64,000 nt of DNA from Symbiodinium natans (GCA_905221605.1 CAJNDS010002132.1:531644-595643); one strand, 5' to 3'. Shown: positions 51,313-61,875, numbered from the stretch's first letter. Made by a program: numbers and translations. Notes: generated by a model from the sequence alone, not told the origin.

Positions 51313-52600
51313 CTATGTACTCCAACGCAACATGTCTGGGCTCAGCGTCTGATTTCCGAGGGGGAGAGTGTCGGGTTTAGGTTTAGGGCTTCTGGGGGTA
51401 TTCATAGTGCTTGTAGAGCTTGTCGTCACAGGTCTGAAAAGGCTTCTAGGTTGATGATACCCTAAACCCTAAACCCTAAACCCAAAACCCTAAACCCTAA
51501 ACCCTATTTTGTAGGGAATGAGGTAACTAGGTACCCTGCAGACATAATTCCTCAAAGGGCGTATGGAGGTGGATTTAAGGAACCCAATACCCTGATTCCC
51601 TACCCTAAACCCTAAACCCTAATCACTATAAACCGTAAACCCTAAACCACAGACCCTAAACCCTAACCCGATACCAAGAACCAGTAGGTTATTGGTCATG
51701 TAGGGCTTACAGCGTGCTAAGGGCTTAAGGTACTGGCCATTGTCTGTCGCCATGAGGTGAAACTGCTCACCTTGGGACCACTTTTGACGGGTCTAGGGTT
51801 TAGGGGTTTAGGGTTTAGGGTTTGGGGTTTAGGGTTTAGGGTTTAGGGGTTTAGGGTTTAGGGGTTTAGGGTTTAGGGCTTGGGGCTTAGGGTTTAGGGT
51901 TTGGGGTTTAGGGTTTAGGGTTTAGGGGTTTAGGGTTTAGGGGTTTAGGGTTGAGGGCTTCGGGCTTAGGGTTTAGGGTTTGGGGTTTAGGGTTTAGGGT
52001 TTAGGGTGTGTGTCAGGACGCAGCCTTGAGCCCTCCGCGCACCTTAAGTCCTAAAGCTCCAAAGCCCTAAATTCAAAGTGTTTGGGGATTTGGTTTAGGG
52101 TTTAAGGTTTCGGTTTAGGGTTCAGGGTTCAGGTTTCAGGGGTTTGGGGTTGGGTTTTGGGTTGGGTTTAGGGCTCAAAGTTTTGGATTTAGGGGCGGTC
52201 TAGGGTTTAGGGATGAGGGATGAATCAGATTAGGGTTGTTGAGCTTGAGGAACTTTGCGGTTGCAGGGTTTAGGTGTTTTGGCTCTTCGCATCTCCTGAA
52301 GCATATCGGGCTTCTAGGCAGGGTAATGTATAGAGGTATGACCAGTAAGGACAATGACCCTACAACCCTCAACCCTAAACCCTAAACCCTAAAACCCTAA
52401 ACCCTAAAACCCTAAACCCTAAAAGCATATGTCAACCTCACATTGATAAATGGGGGGGTGGGGGAAATTCTGACACTCGGCGGAGCCTGGGTTCCCGGTC
52501 CCAGACTACTTTCCATCAGGAGACGGATCTGGGTTCATAGGGTTGAGGGTTTAGGGTTGAGGGTTTAGGGTTTAGGGTTTAGGGCTTAGGGTTTAGGATG
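51313..52600. repeat. Repeat mosaic with extended TTTAGGG/TTTGGGG block
   Basis: CCCTAAA (51460-51510, 51600-51670), mixed TTTAGGG, GGGGTTTA and TTTGGGG block (51795-52005) and CCCTAAAA (52370-52425). The 65-codon minus frame at 52175-52372 is partly repeat and weak. Confidence 0.7.
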
Positions 52601-53270
52601 TCAAAAATGATCTCTATCAGGGCGTCCGGTGAAAAAAAAAAACAATGGGGTGACAGTTATAAAATCGGCTGGCCAGGAATCCGCTTTTTACCTGCAGATT
52701 GCCTAAGGGGTAAATTGCGCAGAGCCCAAACCCCCAGACCCCCAGACCCACTTAATTGCCACTCCCGCTTTTTTTGCCACCCTCAAAACCCCGAAATTCA
52801 CAACACAACTTGGGTTTGGCTAATAAATGTGACCCTACGTTAAACCCTAAACCCTAAACCCTAAACATCTAGGGCTTATGCAAGAGGGCCCGCTTTGCCA
52901 GCCGTGCTGCGTATAACGCGGTTTAGGGTTTAAGGTTTAGGGTTTAGGGTTTAGGGTAAAAGAACCCTTGGGGGTTGAACCCCCAAACCCAGAGCCCTGA
53001 GGCCTTTCGATTCCCGGTAGGTGCAACTCTTCAGTTCTCGGGACTTTCTCGGGGAGGTTATATGGGTCCCTTACTCTCAGGGATTTCTAAGGAAAGTTAC
53101 ATGGCCCCTTATAACCCAAAACTTGGTATCTTCGCCCTTATACTATGGTACTCCCTACTCTAATCCCTACGAAGGACGGTTCGTATCAGGGGGAACATCC
53201 CACCCTAACCCTAAACCCTAAACCCTTTAAGGGCCCATACTAGGGGGGAACATCCCAACCCAAACCCTTC
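52601..53270. other. Unique stretch with partial family B ends
   Basis: Right-end sequences of family B occur at 53171-53201 (GAAGGACGGTTCGTATCAGG, then GGGAACATCCCA) and again near 53240 (GGGGGGAACATCCCAA). Matching left ends are not clear. The 81-codon plus frame at 52598-52843 is lysine/proline-rich; weak. Confidence 0.5.
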
Positions 53271-54094
53271 CACCCCTCGAGATGAACCCATGAGTCCAAG
53301 GGCGGTCTGGTCGTCTCCGCGCATGACCTTGCTGGTCTTGGGCTTCGGGTCTTAGGGTTTCAGGGTTTTAGGGTTTTAGAGTTTTAGAGTTTTAGAGTTT
53401 TAGAGTTTTAGGAGATTAGGGTTTGAGATTTGATGGTTTTAGAGCTTTAGGGGTTTTTGGGGTTGAGGGTTTTAGGGGTTTTAGGGGTTTAGGGTTTGAG
53501 GGTTTTAGAGTTTTAGGGGTTTTAGGGGTTTAGCGGTCTACTGTAGGGCCCGGTTCTGTAGGGAATCAAGGTTTGGAGCTTTGGGGTTTGAGGTTTTTGC
53601 TGGGGTTAGAGCCTTTGCGAATCTCAAAAACTTGGCAATCCCTGCTTATAGGCATCCTTGTGAAGGAACTCGTGTTAGGGTTTAGGGTTTAGGGTTTAGG
53701 GTTTAGGGTTTAGGGTTTAGGGTTTAGGGTTTGGGGTTTGGGGTTTGGGGTTTGGGGTTTGGGGTTTAGGGTGTGTAGAAAGGCCGGGGGCTTCCGCCAA
53801 TTTACACAGAGGTATGTGTATGTAGACTTGTCTTGCAAAGGGGCCTCGTCAACTAAAACGTGTGTGTGGCGTCGTGTGTACGTAGTTCAAATTAATAATA
53901 ATAATAACAATAATCATAATAATAATCATAATAATAATCATAATTACCAGGGATAAATAAACGGGATAATGTTGGTAAGCCAAAAGACACATGCCATTTC
54001 CACCCTAAAACCCCCAAACTCCCTAAACTCGCTGAGCTCCCGGAGCTCCTGAAAACCAACAAGAGTCCCTAACCCTAAGCCCTAGCCCTAAACC

Positions 54095-54147
<53 letters not shown>

Positions 54148-54659
54148 ACTCCCAACCTTCAGGGTTGCTGGTCCAGGGTTCCCTGATCCGGAAGACCTAC
54201 TTCCGAGACTCTACTCAAAGCGTAAGCTCCCCGTGACTGAAACCCCATGGGGTTTCAACCCTACACCCTAAACCCTAAACCCTAAACCCTAAACACTCTG
54301 GAACCCTGAAATCTAAACCTGAGTCCCTCGACCCCACTGAACCCCAGTCCCGCGACCCCAAATCCTAAGCCGCAACACTCTGAACCCTGAACCCTAAACC
54401 CTCAACCCCCTAAACCCTAAACCCTAAACCCTAAACTCTGAACCCTGAACCCTGAACCCTCAACCCCCCCAAACCCTGAACCCTGAAAGTCTGGGAGTCG
54501 CCACCCACTCTTCCAATACGTCCTTCGCCTGCGCCAAGGAGCGTTCTGGTACTTCTGGCGGTTTATGGCTTGACAGGCTTTTGGGTTTAGGGTTTATTTG
54601 GTTTAGGGTTTACAGGGTTTAATGATCAGCGCGCAGGGTTTCGGCTTCGTGTATAGGGA
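53271..54659. repeat. 8-mer variants, microsatellite and CCCTCAA arrays
   Basis: TTTTAGAG/TTTTAGGG block (53355-53540), TTTAGGG then GGGGTTT (53675-53770), an AAT-type microsatellite (53890-53945), CCCTCAA array (54085-54148) and CCCTAAA/CCCTGAA units (54260-54485). No gene is supported. Confidence 0.8.
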
Positions 54660-54842
54660 TTACGGAGCTTTTGCCGTTTTAGGGAGTCTTAGGTTTGTGT
54701 TCTGCAGGAATCTTAGGTTCAGGGAGCCAAAGTTGCGAAGAGGGCAGAGCAAACGGCCTTTTGTGTCAACGACGGCCCCGTAAAAGGCGTCCATCTCAAG
54801 ATCGTAAACCCCCTGGAATCCCGAGAACCCCCTCAACCGCAA
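54660..54842 (-). CDS. Exon-like frame, 60 codons
   Basis: Minus-strand frame GVYDLEMDAFYGAVVDTKGR then LLCPLRNFGSLNLRFLQNTN looks protein-like. It lies downstream (minus sense) of the island at 54988-55345 and might belong to the same gene. The family is not recognised. Confidence 0.35.
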   Translation of the reverse strand: MRLRGFSGFQGVYDLEMDAFYGAVVDTKGRLLCPLRNFGSLNLRFLQNTNLRLPKTAKAP

Positions 54843-54987
54843 AGCACGAGATCCCTAATTAAACACCTGCAAACCCAAAGTTAAATTCCAAAATCAGGTG
54901 CCACAAGCTTCTATGAGGTATGGTATCTGAGTATATAGTTGGCATAAGCGAACCCTCGTCTAATCGCTGAAAACAAGCATGCACATG

Positions 54988-55345
54988 CTATGTTGCATAT
55001 CCCATGCAGATGCACCTGTCTGTACATAGGATAGATCGCCCCAGCTTGAATTGCAGCCAAATCTGTAGCCGCTGGGCCAACACAGTTGGGTATTGTAACA
55101 TTGTTTTTTCGATCTGGCTGTAGGGCATGCTTTCAAGCTGCAATTTTGGCGCCTTTCTCAGGATATTCGGATGCCAGCGATGACTCGTAGGATAGCGGAT
55201 AGGACCGCGTCCTCGTAGTCCAGCCTCCACGTTCTTGATCCTCTTTAGGCTTGAAACAGCACGAAGTTGTCACCATCTATCGGCCGTAGAAGCATTTGGA
55301 GCTTCTGCTTGCCGGATAATGCTCCAGGCTGCTTGCATAACATGC
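54988..55345 (-). pseudogene. Coding fragment with one in-frame TGA; faint mTERF-like helices
   Basis: One minus frame reads EHVMQAAWSIIRQAEAPNAS then TADRW, a TGA, then QLRAVSSLKRIKNVEAGLRG, YPTSHRWHPNILRKAPKLQL and ESMPYSQIEKTMLQYPTVLA to about 54990. The pattern PNILRKAPKLQ...IEKTMLQYPTVLAQ resembles the repeated helix pairs of mTERF proteins (organelle nucleic-acid-binding), but this is by eye only. The TGA may mark decay, an unseen splice or a base error. Confidence 0.4.
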
Positions 55346-55534
55346 TCAGACCCTTACCCAAATATATGCCCAACTCAAAAAGCGATGATGCCTCTAATTT
55401 GGGTTACAGGGTTTGGGTTTGGGGAACACTCTACGCCCTAAACCCCAAACCCTAAACCCTGAACCCCAATAAACGGTCGAGCCTAGCAATTTTAAGACTT
55501 TGCAGACCACGAGCTCTGCCAGCATCAGAACTTG

Positions 55535-55599
55535 TGACGCGGCAGGGTTTAGGGTTTGGGGTTTAGGGTTTGTTGGGGTTTAGGGTTTAACGGTTCAGG
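55535..55599. repeat. Short TTTAGGG/TTTGGGG run
   Basis: Seven or so mixed units at the downstream (minus sense) edge of the exon-like frame 55600-55722. Confidence 0.7.
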
Positions 55600-55722
55600 G
55601 TTCTTAGGACACCCAACACCCCAGAACCCACCGAGGTCGGCCTGAACAGTTCCGAATTCATCACGCTGGCTCCTGTCCTGATACTCCACCTCAGCCCACA
55701 CGTGTTTCTGGTCTTTGAAGCC
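55600..55722 (-). CDS. Exon-like frame directly after a TTTAG acceptor
   Basis: On the minus strand the array ends TTTAG and the next base opens a phase 0 frame: GFKDQKHVWAEVEYQDRSQR then DEFGTVQADLGGFWGVGCP. About 33 good codons before it fades into repeat. Third positions are GC-rich. GTGGGTTC near 55635 is a possible donor. The family is unknown. Confidence 0.45.
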
Positions 55723-56782
55723 CTAAACCCTAAACCCTAAACCCTAAACCCTAAACCCTAAACCCTAAACCCTCAACCCTAAACCCTAAACCCTAAACCC
55801 TAAACCCTAAACCCTAAACCCTAAACCCTAAACCCTAAACCCTAAACCAACCTTAAACGGGGTTGAGGGTATGCGGCTTAGGGGGATTCGGGTTGAGCAT
55901 GTGAGGTCGAAGACGAGGAGGAGGGGCTGGGCGTTTAGGGCTCAGGAGTTATCAGGCTTTTGGGGGCATTCTTAGGGTTTAGGGTTTAGGGTTTAGGGTT
56001 TAGGGTTTAGGGTTTAGGGTTTAGGGGTTAGGGGTTAGGGGTTAGGGGTTAGGGGTTAGTGGCTAGGGTCCAGGGTTAGGGTTTAAGGTTTAGGGTTTAG
56101 GGATTTGGGCTTCGGGGTCGTGGATTTCGGACGCGGGGCGGTGAGAGGAGAGGAGCTAGGAACCAGCCAAGCAGCTGTTTCGGCCAGAGGGTTTGGAGTG
56201 TAGGGTTAAGGATTCAGCTGTGCATTCCAAAAATCCCTCGTGGATAGTGTGCTTGCTGCTCGGAGAGATTGACTTTAACTGTGCCTTTCCCAAAACAGGC
56301 GCCCCGTGAATATCCCCCACCGCCCTCCCCCCCCCCCCTCGAAAACAACATAATCTTACTAGAGGAACCCCAGTAAAGGGTCTCCGTATTCTAGAAAAGC
56401 CCCCATGTTATGGTATTTTCACTATAAAACGTCCAGCCTACGCACAAGCAGCTGCCTCACAAAAAAGAACTTCGCCCGGAACACAGGCGGCCCTGATAGC
56501 CCCACCACTGGCCCGAAACAGCTAAACCCGAAACCCGAAGCCCCCACCCTAATCCTCAAGAACCCCAAACACTCCAACCCCCCAAACCCTAAACCCCAAA
56601 CCCTCATTCGCAAACCCCAAACCCCAAACCGCAAACCCCAAACCCCAACCCCCCAAACCCTAATTCCCAAACCCCAAACCCCAAACCCTGGTTCCCAAAC
56701 CCCAAACCCCAAACCCTGATTCCCAAATCCCAAATCCCAAACCCCAAACCCCCAAACCCCAAATCCTAAACCCCAAACAGAC
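55723..56782. repeat. CCCTAAA array, TTTAGGG array and CCCCAAA block
   Basis: About 18 CCCTAAA units (55722-55848), TTTAGGG then GGGGTTA (55975-56055), unique pieces (56100-56400) and a CCCCAAAC block (56570-56775). Frames at 56405-56719 and 56422-56838 are dominated by repeat. Confidence 0.8.
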
Positions 56783-56883
56783 CCCCAAAACAGGACCGGT
56801 GGCTGCAGCCAAAAGGCAAAGCACGTCACGTAGGGCAAGCCGTGCGTGGTGCCGGGGATGATGTCATCGGGCCTGGAGGAAAA
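56783..56883 (-). CDS. Exon-like island, hydrophobic
   Basis: Minus-strand frame SRPDDIIPGTTHGLPYVTCF then AFWLQPPVLFWG, ending at GTCTG where CCCCAAA repeat begins. GC-rich third positions in the first half support coding. The opposite strand is also open (KARHVGQAVRGAGDDVIGPG). Confidence 0.35.
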
Positions 56884-57041
56884 GGGTTTTGGGGGCTTAG
56901 GGTTTTAGGTCTGTAGGTGTTGGGTTTAGGGCTTAGGGCTTAGGGTTTAGGGTTTAGGGCTTAGGGTCCAGGGTTTGGGGTTTAAGGGCTCTGTCGGGGT
57001 TTCGGGGCCTAAGCGTTTCGGCTAAGGGGTGTGTGGTGTAG

Positions 57042-57134
57042 GGTTCGGGTCTGGCCCTGGAGGATGCCAGGAGGCAAGCGGAATCAGACTACCAAGAGCG
57101 AGAGCGCTTCGGCTCTCTGCTTGCGCGAGCTAGG
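57042..57134 (+). CDS. 31-codon exon, helical and charged, phase 0 at both ends
   Basis: GGTGTAG is followed in phase 0 by GSGLALEDARRQAESDYQER then ERFGSLLARAR and by GTTAAGGG, a donor at a TTTAGGG/GGGCTTA array. The exon is exactly 93 nt and looks like an amphipathic or coiled-coil helix. It is on the plus strand, between minus-strand islands. The family is unknown. Confidence 0.45.
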
Positions 57135-57213
57135 GTTAAGGGCTTAGGGTTTAGGGCTTAGGGCTTAGGGCTTAGGGTTTAGGGTTTAGGGTTTAGGGTT
57201 TAGGGTTTAGGGT
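57135..57213. repeat. GGGCTTA/TTTAGGG array
   Basis: About eleven units at the 3' edge of the minus-strand fragment beginning at 57214. Confidence 0.9.
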
Positions 57214-57584
57214 TCAGGAAGTCCTGGCCCTTCTTTGAGTCAATCTGGCAATGATTTCCATCCACTTCGCCTTGTCTGCTGTCTCCGTGAGAGCCTCGAA
57301 GATCCCGAGGACCTTGTCGAGGGAGTAGTTTCGACACAACCCAACAGCGGCCTTCGTGAAGTTGTTGAGCTTCCGGCGGCGGGCCCTGTCTTTGACGGTC
57401 CACATGCACGAAAGGGGCTTCTGCCCCGGTCAGAGAGGTGCTCTTTGAGGATCGTGCAGTGGTTGTTGGATTCTACAAACGCAGAGTCGGCTAGCTGGGC
57501 CTTGACGGTGTTCTCGACACCAGCGGCGCTCGCGGCGATGGAGTCGCCGTAGGTTGTGTGCGGAATGGCGCTGGGCCATCCGCT
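57214..57584 (-). pseudogene. Coding fragment of about 120 codons with a frame change
   Basis: After GGTTGCAG on the minus strand the frame reads TYGDSIAASAAGVENTVKAQ then LADSAFVESNNHCTILKEHL and SDRG. Coding then continues in a different frame: VKDRARRRKLNNFTKAAVGL, CRNYSLDKVLGIFEALTETA and DKAKWMEIIARL to TGA. Both parts are clearly protein-like and helical. The junction near 57400-57430 involves a shift of one or two bases. It is one of the strongest coding signals in the window. The family is not recognised. Confidence 0.55.
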
Positions 57585-58159
57585 GCAACCATATATCACG
57601 AGCCCGTGGCTTGGGGCTCAGGGTCTTAAGGATCTAAGGGTTCAAGGGCTTAACGGCTTCGGGCTTAAGGGTTTTAAGGATTTAAGCGTTTACGGATTCA
57701 AGGAAGGATTTAAGGAAGGGTGTAAGGGTTTCAGGGTTTGAGGTTTCAGGGTTTGAGGGTTGGAGGGCTCAAGGACTTAGGGTTCAAGGCCGTAAGGGTT
57801 TAAGCGCTTAAGGGTTTAAAGGTTTGAGGGTTTAAGGATCTAAGGGTTTAAGGGTTTAAGGGTTTTAAGGGCTTCAGGGTTTGAGGGTTTAAGGGTTTAA
57901 GGGCGTAAGGGTTCAAGGGTTTAAGGGCGTAAGGGTTTGAGGTATAAGGGTTTACGGGCTTCAGGGCATAAAGGTTCAAGGGTTTTATGGCTTGAGGGCT
58001 GAGGGCTTAAGAGTTTAGCGCCTAAGGGTTTAAGGGCTAAGGGTGCGTGAGGCCTAAGGTTTAGGGCTTCGGGCTTGCGGGGGGGTGGGGGTGAGGTGGG
58101 GGAGTAGGCTTCAGTTTACGACGGGCTACACGGCTGCGGGGCCTTTAAGGGATTTTAAG
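57585..58159. repeat. Degenerate TTTAAGGG-type mosaic
   Basis: Loose AAGGGTTT units with many substitutions (57620-58070), older-looking than the clean array at 43090. No gene. Confidence 0.75.
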
Positions 58160-58290
58160 GGTTTCCCTGAAAATCCCCGAAGAAGTGCCTAAGCCTCAGG
58201 CTCGAAGACATTGAGATTTTCGTGCAGGGCACTTGGGAGGTTCAGATACAACACGTTGGGTCTCCGGGTTTGCCAAGACATCCTGAACCC
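58160..58290. other. Island open on both strands
   Basis: Plus: CCTCAG then LEDIEIFVQGTWEVQIQHVG and SPGLPRHPE. Minus: GTTCAG then MSWQTRRPNVLYLNLPSALH and ENLNVFEPEA with a stop. Each strand has a good acceptor. One is probably a real exon, but sequence alone does not decide which. Confidence 0.4.
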
Positions 58291-59397
58291 CAAGCCCTAA
58301 ACCCCAACCTCGGAACCCTGAATCCTAAACCCTAAAACTCAAAGGTTGAAAAATCCCATAGAGGCAGGGCCTGTCGTTTGGTTTGGGGTTTAGGGTGAAG
58401 GGGCTTCAGGATGGATACTCGGGTTTAGGGTTTAGGGTTCAGGGTTCAGGGTTTGGGGTGAATGGGATGCTAGCGGCTAGCTAGCAGCTGAGCGTGACAC
58501 ATCGTGTCACTGGCGTTTCAGGGGCTGTGAAGGGTTTCGGGGTTAGCGCTTAGGGAACTTGATTGCAGATCATTGCTCATGGCAAGCGTAGATCAAAATT
58601 GAGTCACCACCCTTTTTGTGACTCGCCTAAACAAAGCCTATAGTAGAGCCTCATCTACCTTAAACCCTCAACTAATGATCCAGGGAGCGGGCCATGTGCG
58701 GGTTTAGGGTTGGTTGTTGCAGAGGACGTTTTGAAGTCTAGGGTTTGGGGTTTACGGGGTTTATAAGGTAGATGGGCTGTATGGGCTCTGTAGCATGTAT
58801 TGAGCTTAAATCGAGTCTTCAGGGTTTATAGGCGTTGCAGGCTTCATAAGGTTTATGTGGTCTGCTTGTAGGATTTGCAGGGTTTGCGGGTTGTGGTAGG
58901 TTTTGGGGCATCGGCTGAAAGATGAATCAGCGAGCTTCTGCACCCTGAACAAGAGACTAAGGGTACCGTACCGGGATTTTTAGTTGACTTTTGTGAGGAC
59001 ATTTTGGGGCATCTGAAAGTGTAGCTTTTGGGGGATATTCTTGCTTACCTGAAAGCGTACTGCTCGAGATATGTTAGGGTATCTTGTAGCGCTTAGGGTG
59101 AGTACTTGGGCAGACCTAAACCCTAAACCCTCAACCCTAACCCGAAACCCTAAACCCTAAACCCTAATCCCTAAACCCTCAACCCTCAACCCAAATCCCA
59201 AAACCCTAAACCCTCCAAGGGCAGCTCCCGCCGGTGGACTCCAACAGGGTGATGTTCATCTCCTGTTTAGGGTTTAGGGTTTAGGGTTTCGGGTTTAGGG
59301 TGTAGGTTTTAGGGTTTAGGGTTTAGGGTTTAGGGTTTAGGGTTTAGGGTTTAGGGTTTAGGGTTTAGAGTTTAGGGTTTAGGGTTTAGGGTCTAGG
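58291..59397. other. Mixed unique and repeat spacer
   Basis: Unique pieces (58460-58700, 58700-59100) without a clear frame, CCCTAAA/CCCTCAA units (59115-59215) and TTTAGGG array (59265-59392). Confidence 0.6.
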
Positions 59398-59505
59398 TTG
59401 GAACGTACCCCCGTGTACTAACAGTCCTGAATAGGGATTGTAATTTTTAATAGGGGGTACCAGAATCCCTATGAAGGACTGTTCGTATAAGGGGGAACAT
59501 CCCAA
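59398..59505. mobile_element. MITE-like element, family B, copy 3 (best preserved)
   Basis: The left end begins TTGGAACGTACCCCCGTGTA and continues CTAACAGTCCT. The right end is AGGACTGTTCGTATAAGGGG, then GAACATCCCAA. About 28 bp of imperfect inverted repeat at each end, 108 bp in total, non-coding. Confidence 0.7.
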
Positions 59506-59980
59506 GGTTTAAGGTTCTGGAATCGAGTTAAACTTGAGGGCTTCGCATACATTCGTTTAAGGTCTTGAGGTTTTAGGGTCTATGACTGGCGGCACTGTCC
59601 TTCAAACGGTCCTTGAACTCTTCCTCTTCGGACTTCCTGCTCGGCATTTGAGGGGTTTAGGGTTTAGGGTTTAGGGTTTAGGGTTTTGGGTTTTGGGTTT
59701 TGGGTTTTGGGTTTTGGGGTTCAGGGTTTAGGGTTTAGGGGGTTCCCAACCCCAAACCCTAAACCCGGTTAAGACCGTAGTCGAAGACTTGATGACGCCA
59801 TGAATTATTGGAAGGGGGGGGAAGGGGTCTCTCTTACAGTATGCCCCCGGCACCATAGCGAAGGGTGCCACAAAAAGACTATAACTTTGGCTTTAGGGTT
59901 TTTAAGGTCTAGGGTTTAGGGTTTAGGGATTAGGGTTTAGGGTTTAGGGTTTAGGATTAGGGATTCACTACGAACGACTT
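59506..59980. repeat. Repeat mosaic
   Basis: TTTAGGG and GGGTTTT units (59655-59735), a unique piece (59760-59880) and TTTAGGG (59905-59965). No gene. Confidence 0.7.
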
Positions 59981-60341
59981 TCACACGAGGCTCGTCCCGC
60001 TCTTGAATGTCAGCCCAAGCTCGCCCTCTGGGGGCGGCGGCGCGCTCAGGCCTCCGTGAGCCTTGTCGGCAGTCCTGTTGACGTGCGACCTCCTTGTTTG
60101 TTCGGCAAGGTTGGTGAAATTGCGAAGAACTGCTTCAAGATGGTTCTCAAGACGGGATATCTCTGCCTGATCTCCTTCGAGAACATCGCCTCTCTCCCGG
60201 ATGTTGTCTATGGCCTCCTGAAGCTCCAAGACACTTTCGATAGACGGTCTTGACTTCGTTGCGCAGCTTCGCATCGTTAGCCAACAGCGATGCAGCTTGC
60301 CAAATTTGGGCGCTAAAGCAAGCTTTTGCGAGAGTTTGCAT
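59981..60341 (-). pseudogene. Coding fragment with coiled-coil-like region and one frameshift
   Basis: ATG at 60341 opens MQTLAKACFSAQIWQAASLL then ANDAKLRNEVKTV. One extra base near 60240 moves coding to a frame reading IESVLELQEAIDNIRERGDV, LEGDQAEISRLENHLEAVLR and NFTNLAEQTRRSHVNRTADK, then to TGA at 59981. The second part has heptad-like leucine and isoleucine spacing typical of a coiled coil. In that frame the open region also extends upstream through the 9-bp satellite, making a 281-codon artefact. It is either a decayed exon or one with a base error. Confidence 0.55.
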
Positions 60342-60389
60342 TGCCCACCCTCACTTAGTCTCACAGCTCGCACCGCTGAGCCATGCATC

Positions 60390-60592
60390 TGTTTAGGGTT
60401 TAGAGGGTTTAGAGGGTTTAGAGGGTTTAGAGGGTTTAGAGGGTTTGGAGGGTTTAGAGGGTTTAGAGGGTTTAGAGGGTTTAGAGGGTTTAGAGGGTTT
60501 AGAGGGTTTAGAGGGTTTAGAGGGTTTAGAGGGTTTAGAGGGTTTAGAGGGTTTAGAGGGTTTAGAGGGTTTAGAGGGTTTAGAGGGTTTAG
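60390..60592. repeat. TTTAGAGGG 9-mer satellite
   Basis: About 22 nearly identical 9-bp units. Because 9 is divisible by 3, all six frames stay open (FRG and EGL on plus, PLN and PSK on minus). The same unit in decayed form lies at 15677-15810. Confidence 0.95.
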
Positions 60593-61653
60593 GAAACTGC
60601 AAGCAGTCCTCTTGGTCTTGGGCTTCTCCTCAACTGCTGTGCCTCGGGGCACACTGGGCTGACATAAGGTAACTAGGATTTTGGCGGGAAGCCCTGCTTC
60701 GTGAGTGCACGGTTCAAGATGCAGCAATGCAGGGCGGAGGTCTTCCTCGACCCAAGAGCAACCTAGGAAATAAAAAGGGAACCCCTGTTGGTTTAAAGGG
60801 CCTATAAGGGACCGTAAAACAAACAAAGGAATAAGACCCTACTCTGAGCCCTTGCAAGACCTAGCTGTCACCACCAAACCGACAAGTTGGAGGGTTTACG
60901 GTTTAGGGCTTAGGGCCGTTTAGGCTTTATTTACGGTTTAGGGTTTAGTGCTTCGGGTTTAGGGTTTAGGGTTTAGGGTTTAGGGCTTAGGGTTTAGGGT
61001 TTAGGGTTTAGGGTTTAGGGTTTAGGGTTTAGGGTTTAGGGCTTCGGGCAAAGGGTTTAGGGTTTAGGGTTTAGGGTACCCTGTAAGCCTTGAACCCTTA
61101 GCCGCTGAGCCAGATTTCTGGCACAGGAAGCTGTGCTTCAGGTCAAGAACACCATGAAGTTGAGGGGCCGTTAACCCTAAACCCTACACCCTAAACCCTA
61201 CACCCTAATCCCTACACCTGAGCCCTAAGCCCTAAGCCCTGCACCAAAACCCCTAGGGTAGCTACAAGGGGCCTGAATTGGGCAGCCGTTATATACAAAT
61301 TCTATACCCTATAAACCCAAAGGCCCATACTACCCCTTGAAAACGGACAAGGAGCCCTCGTTTTGGAACCAGGCAACTACCCTTACACTAAGCCCCTAAA
61401 CCCCCGGCCCTCGGCCCTAGGCCAAAAAAGCTTAGGGCTTCAGGGCTTCGGGTTTAGGGTGTTAAACCTTAAACCCTCAACCCCCTGCGCTAAGGTCCCA
61501 CACTGCCCTCTCGGCTCTTCATGGTAGTGAGCATCACGGGCGCCTAGGTCGGGTGTGCAAGTCTCACATGAGGGTTTGAGCAGGGTCTAGGGTTTAAGGT
61601 TTCAGGTAGATCTAAACAACCAACCCACATATTTAGGGTTCAGGGATTACGGT
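60593..61653. repeat. Family D element, arrays and spacer
   Basis: Family D copy (60749-60858), TTTAGGG array (60955-61075), CCCTACA/CCCTAAG units (61170-61240), a family E-like piece (61295-61385) and degenerate units to 61610. No gene. Confidence 0.65.
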
Positions 61654-61875
61654 TCAGGGGCCCAGTATAATGTTGCATATAAAGTCTATGGAGGATATGT
61701 CATATTCCGCGGGAGAGGGGGGGAGGGGAGGGCACAGTAGCATTGGCCTTGCCACCAAGAGCAAACCGCAAGACACGTCAAACTTGCCAGGCTGTCTCAA
61801 GCTGAAGAGCTGATCAGCCACGATCTCTTCGAGCATTGCCTGCTCGTCTTGGTCTCGCGGACCTCCGCCTGCACT
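61654..61875 (-). CDS. Terminal-exon-like frame, about 72 codons
   Basis: Minus-strand frame GPRDQDEQAMLEEIVADQLF then SLRQPGKFDVSCGLLLVARP and MLLC is strongly protein-like. It continues through a proline patch to TAG. An internal methionine could start a 60-aa protein. Upstream, another frame (MASRTLWETYEVQAEVRETK, about 61900-61840) leads in, so there may be a frame change or exon boundary near 61850. The family is unknown. Confidence 0.45.
   Translation of the reverse strand, partial: SAGGGPRDQDEQAMLEEIVADQLFSLRQPGKFDVSCGLLLVARPMLLCPPLPPSPAEYDISSIDFICNIILGP

Noticed and set aside
59981-60826. 281-codon protein with PLN repeats
   Set aside because: The length comes from a 9-bp satellite that keeps every frame open. 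Only the part downstream of it (59981-60341) has real coding character.
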